This document shows, piece by piece, positions 1 through 6,270 of a stretch of 6,800 nucleotides of DNA (its first letter is position 1; each line of letters opens with the position of its first letter). The notes below the pieces were generated by a model. It saw only the letters and a program-made list of their open reading frames with translations. It did no database searches and was not told the DNA's origin. Position numbers and translations under genes: made by a program. This DNA is from Promicromonosporaceae bacterium (GTDB lineage: Bacteria > Actinomycetota > Actinomycetes > Actinomycetales > Cellulomonadaceae). The stretch lies in assembly GCA_009780755.1 (NCBI GenBank), contig WQZL01000140.1, forward strand, positions 1 through 6,800. Reading direction: 5' to 3'.

Positions 1-2722
1 TATTTTGGAGGCCAGCGGAGACGCCGTGGACGGTAAGCAGCAAGAGGTGTTGCCAACGGGTGCGTTGTGCGGCGGCATCGTTGGTGGAATCGAGCGGTTC
101 AACCGGCGTGGGTGATTCGACCGGCGAATGGCGCAGGCCGCGTAGGGCGCGGACTTGCAGCAGGGAGAGGGCGTCGATGTACGGGGAACGTAGTTGCACG
201 GCGCGGCCAAGCACGCGGCGGCGCTCCAGCGGCCAGGTGTTCCCGGTGATAGCCAGCACCCACTTACGGGTTAGCGCCAACTCTTCGAGGACCTGGTTTG
301 CTAGGTCGTCACGGTCGCCCAGGGCCAGGTAGAGCCGGGCGATGCGTTCGTCGGTCTTGGCGATGGACATCTCCACGTTCTCGATCAGCGTATTCAACAG
401 GGGCCACTCCTGGTAGGCCACCTGCAACTGCTCGAACCCGTCGGGTCGGGATTGAGCGAAGTCGCGCAGCGCCGTGCCCAGACCGAACCAGCCCGCCAGG
501 TTGATGCGTGCCTGCGCCCAGCTGAACACCCAGGGGATGGCCCGCAAGTCGTCCAGCGAGTTCACCGATAGGCCGCGTTTGGCCGGGCGTGAGCCGATGG
601 CGAGCAGGCCGATCTCCTCTAGCGGTGTCACCTGCGCGAACCACGCCGGGAATCCCTCCGTGCGTACCAGAGAGTGGAATCGCTCGCGGCTGGAGGCGTC
701 CAGCGCGGCGGCCAGATCGGTGAATCGCTCTTTGGCCACGGCATTGCGGAACTCCAGGGAGGGAGAAGAGGCCAGCAGTGTCGCGGCGGCCACCTGTTCG
801 ATGTGCCGGGTGGCGATCTCCTTGTCGCCATAGCGGGCCAGGATCACCTCGCCCTGTTCGGTTAGTTTGAACCGGCCATCTACCGAGCGCGGCGGTTGGG
901 CCAGCAGCGCACGGTTGGCCGGGCCGCCGCCCCGACCGAGCGAGCCGCCCCGGCCGTGGAACAACGTCAGCTCCAAGCCGTGGCTTTGCGCCCACTTTGC
1001 GATGCGGGATTGCGCCGAGTGCAGCGCCAGGGTCGCAGCCACCGGGCCGACATCCTTTGAAGAGTCGGAATAGCCGAGCATTACCTCGATCTTGCGACCG
1101 TTTGCCGCCAGGCGTGCCTGCACCTGGGGAAGCAAGATGGTCGCCTCCAGGATGTCAATGGCGGCCTCCAGGTCGGCGAATGTCTCGAATAGGGGGATCG
1201 CGTCGATGATGGGCCGGTCGTCCGGGTCGGGGAAGGCCAGTTCCGCCAGCTGGTACACGGCGGCCAGATGCTCGGGCTTCTGAGTGAAGGAGACAATGAA
1301 CCGCCGGGCCGCGCGGATACCAAAGCGTCGCTGTACCCAGCCGAGCGAGCGGAATGTGTCGAGCACCTCCTTGGTGCGGTCGGCCAGGTCGGGGCTGTCC
1401 ACCCCGTGCGCCGCAATATCGGCTAGTGCTTCTTCGTGTACCTGCGAGTGCTGCCTGATCTCCAGCTCAGCCAGGTGGAAGCCGAAGGTCTGCACCTGCC
1501 AGATGAGCTTCTGCAACGTGCCGTAGGCCAGGCGGGGGGCGCCGGCCTTGACCAGCGAATCCTGCACGATACGCAGGTCCGCCTCTAGCTGCTCGGCATT
1601 CGCGTAGGCCAGATCGGCGTCGCGGTGGCGGGTGGCGCCGATGCGTTCGGCGATCATGGTCAGCACTCCCCGGTGTGGCTCCTTAGGTGCCTGCACATCA
1701 GCCCTGGCCCACGCCTCGGCAGACATCTGCCGCTGCTTGTTCCACAGGTTGGTCAGCTCGGGGGAGGCGGGGGTGTCGTCGGCGGCGACGGTGAGCTTGC
1801 GGGCCAGCGTGCGCGCCTCTTTTTCCAGGGCGATGAGTACGGTGTCGCTCATCATGGTGGCGGCCTGCCGCGTGGTCTCCGGCAGCACGTTTGGATTGCC
1901 GTCGCGGTCGCCGCCGATCCACGAGCCGAGGCGCACGAAAGGCTCCGCCAGGGGCTGCTTGCGGCCTGCATCGTCGCCGAGCAGCCAATCGTCAACACGG
2001 CGGTATACCGACGGGAAGGTATGAAACAGCGTGGACTCAAAGACGTCCAGGGCGCTCTTTACCTCGTCAATGGGGGTGGGCTTGGTTACGCGCAGGGGAG
2101 CGGTGAGCCACAAGACATCGATTTCGGCCAGCAGGTGGCGGGTGTTTTCCGCGAGCGCCGTGCTTGCCGGATGCAGGATGTCGCGCTCGTCGAGCAGGTC
2201 GGAGATGCGACGCAGTGCGCGGGAGACACCCCGGCGGCGGGCCTCGGTGGGGTGCGCGGTGAGTACGGGTCGAAACTCGATGTTCTTTAGGGCTTCGATG
2301 GCATCTTCACGCCCCACTTCATCGGCCAGGGCGGTAAAGGCGCGCGGAATGGATTCCTCGATAATCACGTCGCTGCCAGACGATTCGACCTCGCCGCGAC
2401 GCAGCGAACGGACCCGGTGGAATTCCTCGGCGAGATTTACCAGATGGAAATAGCAGGTGAAGGCGCGGGCCACCTGCTCGGCACGGTTAAGCGAGAGCGT
2501 ATCAACGAAGGCGGCGGCCTCCGCCAGCCCGTCGGGGTCACCATAGCCGCGGATGGTCATCTGCCGCAGCCGTTCCACATCGTCAAGCAAATCCTGGCCG
2601 CCAGCCTCCTTGATGATGGCGCCGAGCAGTCCCGCGAGCAGCCGGACATCATCACGCATCTGGGCGGGCATGTCATAGCGGGCGATGCCACGCTCCTGTG
2701 CCGTCGGGGTGTTCTCGCTCAT
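1..2722 (-). CDS. ppc: Phosphoenolpyruvate carboxylase (3'-truncated by window edge)
   Basis: Cytosolic anaplerotic enzyme: PEP + bicarbonate gives oxaloacetate + phosphate. My translation from ATG 2722 stays open for 907 codons to the left edge. Family motifs appear in order: VLTAHPTEARRR with catalytic His157; GSWIGGDRDGNP around 266-277; IPLFETFADL with probable metal ligand Glu513; GYSDSSKD with Asp553 and Lys556; FHGRGGSLGRGG with Arg591 in the mobile loop; GSRPAKR; LRAIPWVFSW followed by Arg739; then Lys789 and Arg845, which appear to match the allosteric aspartate-site residues of the E. coli enzyme. The last visible residues are HGVSAGLQN, the usual C-terminus, so about two residues and the stop are missing. 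Full length would be near 909 aa, close to the roughly 880-920 aa of bacterial homologues. The start has no Shine-Dalgarno sequence. ATG codons at residues 18 and 22 are possible alternatives, also without one. The gene lies 91 bp after menA on the same strand. Confidence 0.97.
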   Translation of the reverse strand, partial: MSENTPTAQERGIARYDMPAQMRDDVRLLAGLLGAIIKEAGGQDLLDDVERLRQMTIRGYGDPDGLAEAAAFVDTLSLNRAEQVARAFTCYFHLVNLAEEFHRVRSLRRGEVESSGSDVIIEESIPRAFTALADEVGREDAIEALKNIEFRPVLTAHPTEARRRGVSRALRRISDLLDERDILHPASTALAENTRHLLAEIDVLWLTAPLRVTKPTPIDEVKSALDVFESTLFHTFPSVYRRVDDWLLGDDAGRKQPLAEPFVRLGSWIGGDRDGNPNVLPETTRQAATMMSDTVLIALEKEARTLARKLTVAADDTPASPELTNLWNKQRQMSAEAWARADVQAPKEPHRGVLTMIAERIGATRHRDADLAYANAEQLEADLRIVQDSLVKAGAPRLAYGTLQKLIWQVQTFGFHLAELEIRQHSQVHEEALADIAAHGVDSPDLADRTKEVLDTFRSLGWVQRRFGIRAARRFIVSFTQKPEHLAAVYQLAELAFPDPDDRPIIDAIPLFETFADLEAAIDILEATILLPQVQARLAANGRKIEVMLGYSDSSKDVGPVAATLALHSAQSRIAKWAQSHGLELTLFHGRGGSLGRGGGPANRALLAQPPRSVDGRFKLTEQGEVILARYGDKEIATRHIEQVAAATLLASSPSLEFRNAVAKERFTDLAAALDASSRERFHSLVRTEGFPAWFAQVTPLEEIGLLAIGSRPAKRGLSVNSLDDLRAIPWVFSWAQARINLAGWFGLGTALRDFAQSRPDGFEQLQVAYQEWPLLNTLIENVEMSIAKTDERIARLYLALGDRDDLANQVLEELALTRKWVLAITGNTWPLERRRVLGRAVQLRSPYIDALSLLQVRALRGLRHSPVESPTPVEPLDSTNDAAAQRTRWQHLLLLTVHGVSAGLQN

Positions 2723-2734
2723 GGCCCGAGCATA
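2723..2734 (-). promoter_or_regulatory. Possible leaderless promoter -10 element of ppc
   Basis: Read on the minus strand, TATGCT (2734-2729) is followed by six bases and then the ppc ATG at 2722, so transcription could begin at or next to the start codon. No Shine-Dalgarno sequence lies in front of this ATG, as expected for a leaderless mRNA, a common arrangement in actinobacteria. No convincing -35 box is found 16-18 bp upstream. This is inferred from spacing and the box alone. Confidence 0.35.
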
Positions 2735-2767
2735 CCGGGGCTTGACCAACCGATGGGCATTAGCGAC

Positions 2768-2790
2768 GCCTCGCTTCGCTCGCGCGAGGC
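2768..2790. repeat. GC-rich stem-loop in the menA-ppc gap
   Basis: GCCTCGC (2768-2774) and GCGAGGC (2784-2790) are perfect 7-bp inverted arms around a 9-base loop. It sits 23 bp past the menA stop in the direction of transcription. No T-run follows on the minus strand, so it is not a standard intrinsic terminator. It could protect the menA mRNA 3' end or attenuate read-through into ppc. The flanking GAGAATGACG (2794-2803) resembles the edges of dispersed intergenic repeats in other bacteria, but only one copy is visible here. Confidence 0.4.
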
Positions 2791-2813
2791 CGCGAGAATG
2801 ACGACGGGTGGGG

Positions 2814-3683
2814 CTAGAGCGTCAGGCCGATGGACAGGAGAACGCCGAAGGCCAGTTCGTAGAGGCCAGTGCCGGAGAGTACCGGCACGAGCGCTCGTCC
2901 CGTGGCCCGCGCCGCTACCGGCAGGCTGAGCAGGGCGGCCGGGCCGAGCAGCAGTAAGGTCAGCAGCGCCCACGGTGTTTGGGTGGCGATGATTGCCCCA
3001 AACAACAGCGGCAGCCAGATACAGGCGAGATACAGGCGGCGGGTGCGGCTATCGCCCAGGCGTACGGCGAGGGTGCGCTTGCCCGCAGCCGTATCGGTGG
3101 GCAGATCGCGCAGGTTGTTCACCACGAGCAGCCCGCAGGCGATCAGCCCCACCCCGGTCGCACCCAGCCCAGCCGCCCAGGTGAGGCGGCCCGCCTGAGT
3201 GAACGTGGTGCCAAGGGTGGCCACCAGGCCGAAAAACACGAAGACCCCAACCTCGCCCAACCCCGCATAGCCGTACGGGCGGCGCCCTCCCGTGTAGTAC
3301 CAGGCGCCACCGATGCAGGCGGCGCCCACGGTAAGCAGCCACCAATGGCCGGTCAGCACCACGAGCCACAGGCCGAGGGCCGCCGCCACGCCGAAGGCCG
3401 CAAGCGCCGCCGCCCGAACATGCGCGGGCCGGGCCAGGCCCGATGCGGTCAGGCGCAGCGGCCCCACCCGGTTTAGGTCGGTGCCGCGTACGCCATCGGA
3501 ATAATCGTTGGCATAGTTGGCGCCCACCTGTAGCGCGAGCGCCACGCCGAGGGCGAGCGCGGCTCGCCCAGGGTTGAACAGGTCGATCTGTCCGGCTGCC
3601 GCCGAGCCGATTAGCACCGGCGCAACAGCGGCGGGCAGGGTGCGGGGCCGGGCGCCAGCAATCCATTCAGTGCGAGTTGCCAT
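2814..3683 (-). CDS. menA: 1,4-dihydroxy-2-naphthoate polyprenyltransferase
   Basis: Integral membrane prenyltransferase of the UbiA family. It joins a polyprenyl diphosphate to dihydroxynaphthoate, releasing CO2 and giving demethylmenaquinone. The 289-aa protein starts with WIAGARPRTLPAAVAPVLIG (residues 7-26), the usual MenA N-terminus. The first Asp-rich motif is N56-YA-N59-D60-YS-D63-GVRG-T-D69; the second is NNLRDLPTDTAAGKRT (189-204), with Asp193 and Asp197. These bind the Mg-diphosphate. Several hydrophobic helices are evident, including about 42-55, 92-111, 115-125, 145-160, 172-188 and stretches to the C-terminus. I chose ATG 3683 because GGAG (3696-3693) lies 9 bases upstream and the family N-terminus begins there. 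The frame stays open upstream to about 3869, but that stretch crosses the inverted repeat and the end of menE and is not protein-like. It lies 118 bp after menE on the same strand. Confidence 0.95.
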   Translation of the reverse strand: MATRTEWIAGARPRTLPAAVAPVLIGSAAAGQIDLFNPGRAALALGVALALQVGANYANDYSDGVRGTDLNRVGPLRLTASGLARPAHVRAAALAAFGVAAALGLWLVVLTGHWWLLTVGAACIGGAWYYTGGRRPYGYAGLGEVGVFVFFGLVATLGTTFTQAGRLTWAAGLGATGVGLIACGLLVVNNLRDLPTDTAAGKRTLAVRLGDSRTRRLYLACIWLPLLFGAIIATQTPWALLTLLLLGPAALLSLPVAARATGRALVPVLSGTGLYELAFGVLLSIGLTL

Positions 3684-3692
3684 TGGTGCACA

Positions 3693-3696
3693 CTCC
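3693..3696 (-). promoter_or_regulatory. Ribosome binding site of menA
   Basis: GGAG on the minus strand with 9 bases to the ATG at 3683. It decides between this start and the much longer open frame that reaches back into menE, where no comparable site precedes a start matching the family. Confidence 0.7.
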
Positions 3697-3703
3697 AGAG
3701 GTT

Positions 3704-3723
3704 GGCGAACCGGACTTTTCGCG
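3704..3723. repeat. Third, degenerate copy of the menE-menA repeat
   Basis: GGCGAACCGGACTTTTCGCG matches 17 of 20 bases with the left arm region at 3735-3754, in the same orientation. The two starts are 31 bp apart, close to three turns of B-form DNA, so equivalent bases face the same side of the helix. It lies within the untranslated stretch in front of menA, just before the ribosome binding site. Confidence 0.75.
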
Positions 3724-3732
3724 GCTTTCCCC

Positions 3733-3796
3733 ACGGCGAACCGGATGTTTCGCAGCATATAACCATGATTAACCTGCGAAACATCCGGTTCACCGT
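3733..3796. repeat. Long inverted repeat between menE and menA (operator or hairpin)
   Basis: Arms 3738-3755 and 3774-3791 are perfect 18-bp inverted repeats around an 18-base AT-rich centre. One mismatch (3737/3792) followed by four more pairs extends the arms to 3733-3755 and 3774-3796. It begins 5 bases past the menE stop in the direction of transcription. In RNA it would make a very stable hairpin, but no T-run follows on either strand, so a classical intrinsic terminator is unlikely. On the minus strand TATGCT (3759-3754) lies at the edge of the centre, the same hexamer as in front of ppc, so a menA promoter flanked by two operator arms is possible. A small dispersed repeat element is the main alternative. 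Confidence 0.85.
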
Positions 3797-3801
3797 CGAA
3801 G

Positions 3802-4974
3802 TTATCCGTTAGGTGCCTGGTTTGTGATTGAGAGACGGAGGATGGCATTAATGAGGGCGGGACGGTCAAGCTTACCTAACGTGGTGCGAGGCAGAGCGTT
3901 GGTCACGTAGATGCGGTGCGGGGCCGAGGGCGGGCCGAGCGAGTCGGTGATTTGGCGTCGAACCAAGGCCAGCAGTTCAGGGGAGACCGGGGTCAGCCCA
4001 TCTGTACCCTCCGGTTTCGCGAACACCGCAACAACGGCCTGTCCCCAACGTTCATCGGGCACTCCGACCACGGCCACCTCGGTGGCCAGTAAGGGCAGAC
4101 CCAGTAGTTCCGCCTCGACCGGTTCGGGGGCGACGTTCACCCCGCCGGTGATGACCACGGTATCGGCGCGGCCGTGAACCGATAACACCCCGGCCTGGTC
4201 AATCCGCCCGAGATCTGATGTGCGGAACCAGCGGACGCCGTCGGCGTCGGTGTGAAAGGCGGCGTTGGTGGTCGCGGCATCACCTAGATATCCGTCGGCC
4301 AGCATGGGTCCGGCAAGCTCGACCAAGCCACCTTCGGCGATCCGCAGCCGCACGCCGGTTAAGGGTGCGCCATCGTAGACGCAGCCACCTGCGGTTTCCG
4401 TCATGCCATAGGTGCGGATCACGTTGATGCCACGCTCGATAGCCTGCCGCAGCAGGGCGGGAGGAGTAGCGGCGCCGCCTAACAGCACGGCTTTACAGCG
4501 GGCAAGCAGGCTGAGGGTGTTCTCGGCGGCGCTCGGCAGGGCGAGAGTGTCGTGACAGCCCTGCCGAGCGGCGGTGAAGGCGGTTTGTAGCTGGGTGGGT
4601 ACGAGAGAGAGGTATACGGGCGCGTCGTCGGCCAACGCTCGCTCTAGCAGGTGAGCGAATATCGCGCTGGTGACCTTACTCCCGGTAGGTGCGGCCATTA
4701 GCGCATCGGGCATCCCGACGTTGGCGGCCAGCGCGGCGCGTACCGTCACCTGAAATCCGGCGATGTGCTGCGGTGGCAGGGCCAGCACCCAGCGCCCTGG
4801 GCCACCGAGGCGAGCATGGGTGGCCTCGGCCGAGGCACGCAAGGCGGCCCCACTAAGTGTTACCAGACGCCCGTGTCCGACGGAACCCGAGGTTCGCATC
4901 TGCACGCCGTGTTCCAGGGCCGCTGCGGCACGTTCAATCAGGGTGGAGCTGGCGAGATTCGGCGTGGGTTCCAC
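3802..4974 (-). CDS. menE: o-succinylbenzoate-CoA ligase (actinobacterial short MenE)
   Basis: Acyl-CoA synthetase of the ANL superfamily. It activates o-succinylbenzoate with ATP to the acyl-adenylate and then the CoA thioester, the substrate of MenB. The 390-aa product shows the family core motifs: phosphate loop TSGSVGHGRLV (28-38), PPQHIAGF (67-74), LLGGAATP (164-171), YGMTETAGG (189-197), FRTSDLGRID (250-259), GRADTVVITGGVNVAPEPVE (268-287) and LPRTTLGKLDRP (361-372), with Lys368 the probable adenylation lysine. It lacks the long N-terminal part of full-size MenE, which is normal for the short actinobacterial type. The phosphate loop is unusual: Val replaces the second Thr, and GR replaces the usual PK. 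The start is GTG 4974; an in-frame TAG two codons upstream limits the N-terminus, and no Shine-Dalgarno sequence is visible. The gene is divergent from the DUF3048 gene. The neighbouring menA and menB support MenE over another acyl-CoA ligase. Confidence 0.92.
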   Translation of the reverse strand: MEPTPNLASSTLIERAAAALEHGVQMRTSGSVGHGRLVTLSGAALRASAEATHARLGGPGRWVLALPPQHIAGFQVTVRAALAANVGMPDALMAAPTGSKVTSAIFAHLLERALADDAPVYLSLVPTQLQTAFTAARQGCHDTLALPSAAENTLSLLARCKAVLLGGAATPPALLRQAIERGINVIRTYGMTETAGGCVYDGAPLTGVRLRIAEGGLVELAGPMLADGYLGDAATTNAAFHTDADGVRWFRTSDLGRIDQAGVLSVHGRADTVVITGGVNVAPEPVEAELLGLPLLATEVAVVGVPDERWGQAVVAVFAKPEGTDGLTPVSPELLALVRRQITDSLGPPSAPHRIYVTNALPRTTLGKLDRPALINAILRLSITNQAPNG

Positions 4975-5027
4975 AAACTACTAGGGTAGGCGTTGGTTTG
5001 GCTGAATGTTGTATGGTTGCGCGGCGC

Positions 5028-5056
5028 TTGCTTGCAAGTCGCCCAATACATAGATA
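5028..5056 (+). promoter_or_regulatory. Candidate promoter of the DUF3048 lipoprotein gene
   Basis: TTGCTT (5028-5033) and TAGATA (5051-5056) are separated by 17 bases, the ideal spacing for a housekeeping sigma factor. The region is AT-rich against a GC-rich background. The predicted start would fall about 5063, very close to the ribosome binding site, which is tight; an upstream -10 such as TACATA (5047-5052) is an alternative. Confidence 0.4.
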
Positions 5057-5063
5057 AGAGTCG

Positions 5064-5068
5064 AGAGG
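5064..5068 (+). promoter_or_regulatory. Ribosome binding site of the DUF3048 gene
   Basis: AGAGG with 6 bases to ATG 5075. It supports this start, which also gives a complete lipoprotein signal peptide. A second ATG four codons later would lose the positively charged N-terminus. Confidence 0.65.
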
Positions 5069-5074
5069 TAGTTA

Positions 5075-6190
5075 ATGAGAAAGCGTATGACCCCCCTAGT
5101 GGTCGGGGTCTTGGCCGTGGCCTTGACCCTAACCGGCTGTAGCGGGGATGAACCCCTGGTGGAGCCGTCGCCCTCGCCGACACCCACCGAGACAGTGGAG
5201 CCGTCGCCCTCGCCTTCGCCTGAGCCGTCCCCAGAACCCGCGTGCCCCATCCAATGGCCGCTGACCGGCGTCGCGGTGGATGATGAGGATGAGATCGCGC
5301 AGATTCCGGCGCTGGCCATCAAAATCGAGAACTCACCGCAGTCCCGCCCGCAGATGGGGCTGGAGTATGCCGACATCGTTTTCGAGCAGATGGTAGAGGG
5401 CGGCATCACGCGTTATGTGGCCGTCTATCACTCGAATATTCCCGAGGCGGTACTTCCCGTGCGGTCCGGCCGCCCACAGGACACGGCGATAGTTGCGCCG
5501 TTCCACGGCCTATTCGCATACTCGGGCGCCCAGCGCCGCTTCATCGATCAGATCAATGAGGCCGGCATTCAATCCATCATCATGGATTCGGGTCACGCTG
5601 GCTTCCGCCGCACCCCCGACCGCCGCGCCCCGCACAACGTGATTGGCGACCCCGAGGTGTTCCTCAGCCAAGCCCGCGACGACCGCCAGGTGCCCGCGCC
5701 TCAGATTTTCCAGTATGCCTGCGAGGCGGGTTTGGGCACGGCAGCCGCCACCGGCTGGCCCGTCGAGCAGGTCACCGCGCGGATGTCGGGCGCCCAATCG
5801 TCCATCTGGAACTGGGACGAGGAGTCTGGCACCTTCCTCCTATCCAACGGTGCTAACCCGGCCATGTCCGTGGCCGATGTGCAACTATCCGCCGTGAACG
5901 TGGTACTGCTGGCCATCCGCCTGGAGTACGGACAGGGCGTGCCCGAGACGATGCTCTCGCTGCGGTATGGCCGGGCAATGATTGCCGCCGGTGGCCGGTT
6001 CATTGAGGCCCGCTGGGAAAAGGGATACCACCAGGATCCAATCATCCTGCTTGATTTGGAGGGTGAGGAAATTCTGCTCGATCCAGGCAACACCTGGATT
6101 CATTTGGTACCAATGCACGACGGCGGCAGCTGGACGTTCGTCGATGCTGACGGAAACGATGCGATCGGCGCTGGCGACTCCGCCGACTGA
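5075..6190 (+). CDS. DUF3048 (YerB-like) lipoprotein
   Basis: Predicted membrane-anchored lipoprotein of 371 aa outside the cytoplasm; its biochemical function is not established. Residues 1-22 form a lipoprotein signal: charged MRKR, a hydrophobic stretch, then LTGC with Cys22 as the lipidation site. Residues about 29-55 are a Pro/Ser/Glu/Thr linker. The rest matches the DUF3048 pattern as I know it: IENSPQSRPQMGLEYADIVF, then EGGITRYVAVYHS, VRSGRPQD, FAYSGAQ, FRRTPDRRAPHN, and a C-terminal part with NVV, RYGRA and EARWEKG. The many conserved polar motifs suggest a ligand-binding or enzymatic fold, but I cannot name a substrate. It is the only plus-strand gene here, divergent from menE and convergent with menB, with its own promoter and terminator signals, so it is probably transcribed alone. 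Co-location with menaquinone genes does not by itself show a role in that pathway. Confidence 0.9.
   Translation: MRKRMTPLVVGVLAVALTLTGCSGDEPLVEPSPSPTPTETVEPSPSPSPEPSPEPACPIQWPLTGVAVDDEDEIAQIPALAIKIENSPQSRPQMGLEYADIVFEQMVEGGITRYVAVYHSNIPEAVLPVRSGRPQDTAIVAPFHGLFAYSGAQRRFIDQINEAGIQSIIMDSGHAGFRRTPDRRAPHNVIGDPEVFLSQARDDRQVPAPQIFQYACEAGLGTAAATGWPVEQVTARMSGAQSSIWNWDEESGTFLLSNGANPAMSVADVQLSAVNVVLLAIRLEYGQGVPETMLSLRYGRAMIAAGGRFIEARWEKGYHQDPIILLDLEGEEILLDPGNTWIHLVPMHDGGSWTFVDADGNDAIGAGDSAD
5159..5214 (+). repeat. In-frame 20-bp direct repeat coding the lipoprotein linker
   Basis: GTGGAGCCGTCGCCCTCGCC occurs at 5159-5178 and identically at 5195-5214, offset 36 bp or exactly 12 codons. Both copies encode the same VEPSPSP stretch of the surface linker. 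Such in-frame repeats can change copy number by slippage or recombination and so alter linker length without breaking the frame. Confidence 0.85.
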
Positions 6191-6208
6191 CCCGGCAGCG
6201 TTGAAGAT

Positions 6209-6252
6209 AAGCGTGAGGGGCGCCAACCACCTGGTTGGCGCCCCTCACGCTT
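6209..6252. terminator. Bidirectional terminator between DUF3048 gene and menB
   Basis: Arms 6209-6229 and 6232-6252 are a perfect 21-bp inverted repeat; the stem would close on a tetraloop at ACCT. It begins 18 bases past the lipoprotein stop and ends 18 bases short of the menB stop, so it is centred between two converging genes. The T-run is short on both sides (TTTA on plus, TTAT on minus), but the stem is very strong. Serving both transcripts is the simplest reading. Confidence 0.88.
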
Positions 6253-6270
6253 TAGCTTGGGGCCGACCGG

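Larger units (their letters stand above)
4975..5074. promoter_or_regulatory. Divergent intergenic region between menE and the DUF3048 gene
   Basis: This 100-bp region separates two divergent genes and must hold both start signals unless menE is transcribed from further away. For menE, TACCCT (4988-4983, minus) lies 8 bases before the GTG and could be a -10 box of a leaderless message, without a good -35. The plus-strand promoter candidate is listed separately. CTTGCAAG (5031-5038) is a perfect 8-bp palindrome, probably too short to mean much alone. Confidence 0.45.

Noticed and set aside
309..995. 228-aa open frame on the minus strand
   Set aside because: Out-of-frame shadow of ppc, which has all its motifs in the other frame; composition is Arg/Gly/Pro-rich as expected from shifted GC-rich codons.
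1625..2290. 221-aa open frame on the plus strand
   Set aside because: Antisense to the core of ppc including its catalytic His region; no recognisable domain and no ribosome binding site.
2979..3476. 165-aa open frame on the plus strand
   Set aside because: Antisense to menA; low-complexity Gln/Gly/Arg/Pro composition and no family resemblance.
3733..3796. Classical rho-independent terminator after menE
   Set aside because: The hairpin is strong, but its 18-base loop is large and no T-run follows on either strand; kept as an inverted repeat instead.
3704..3796. CRISPR array
   Set aside because: Only three copies, one inverted, no regular spacers and no cas genes.
3684..3869. A 62-codon upstream extension of menA reaching into the end of menE
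   Set aside because: It reads through the inverted repeat, overlaps menE, and the family N-terminus and a good ribosome binding site both sit at ATG 3683.
4981..5409. 142-aa open frame on the minus strand opposite the lipoprotein start
   Set aside because: Mirrors the Pro/Ser linker codons of the lipoprotein as Gly/Asp/Ser repeats and covers its promoter; the plus-strand gene has signal peptide and family motifs.
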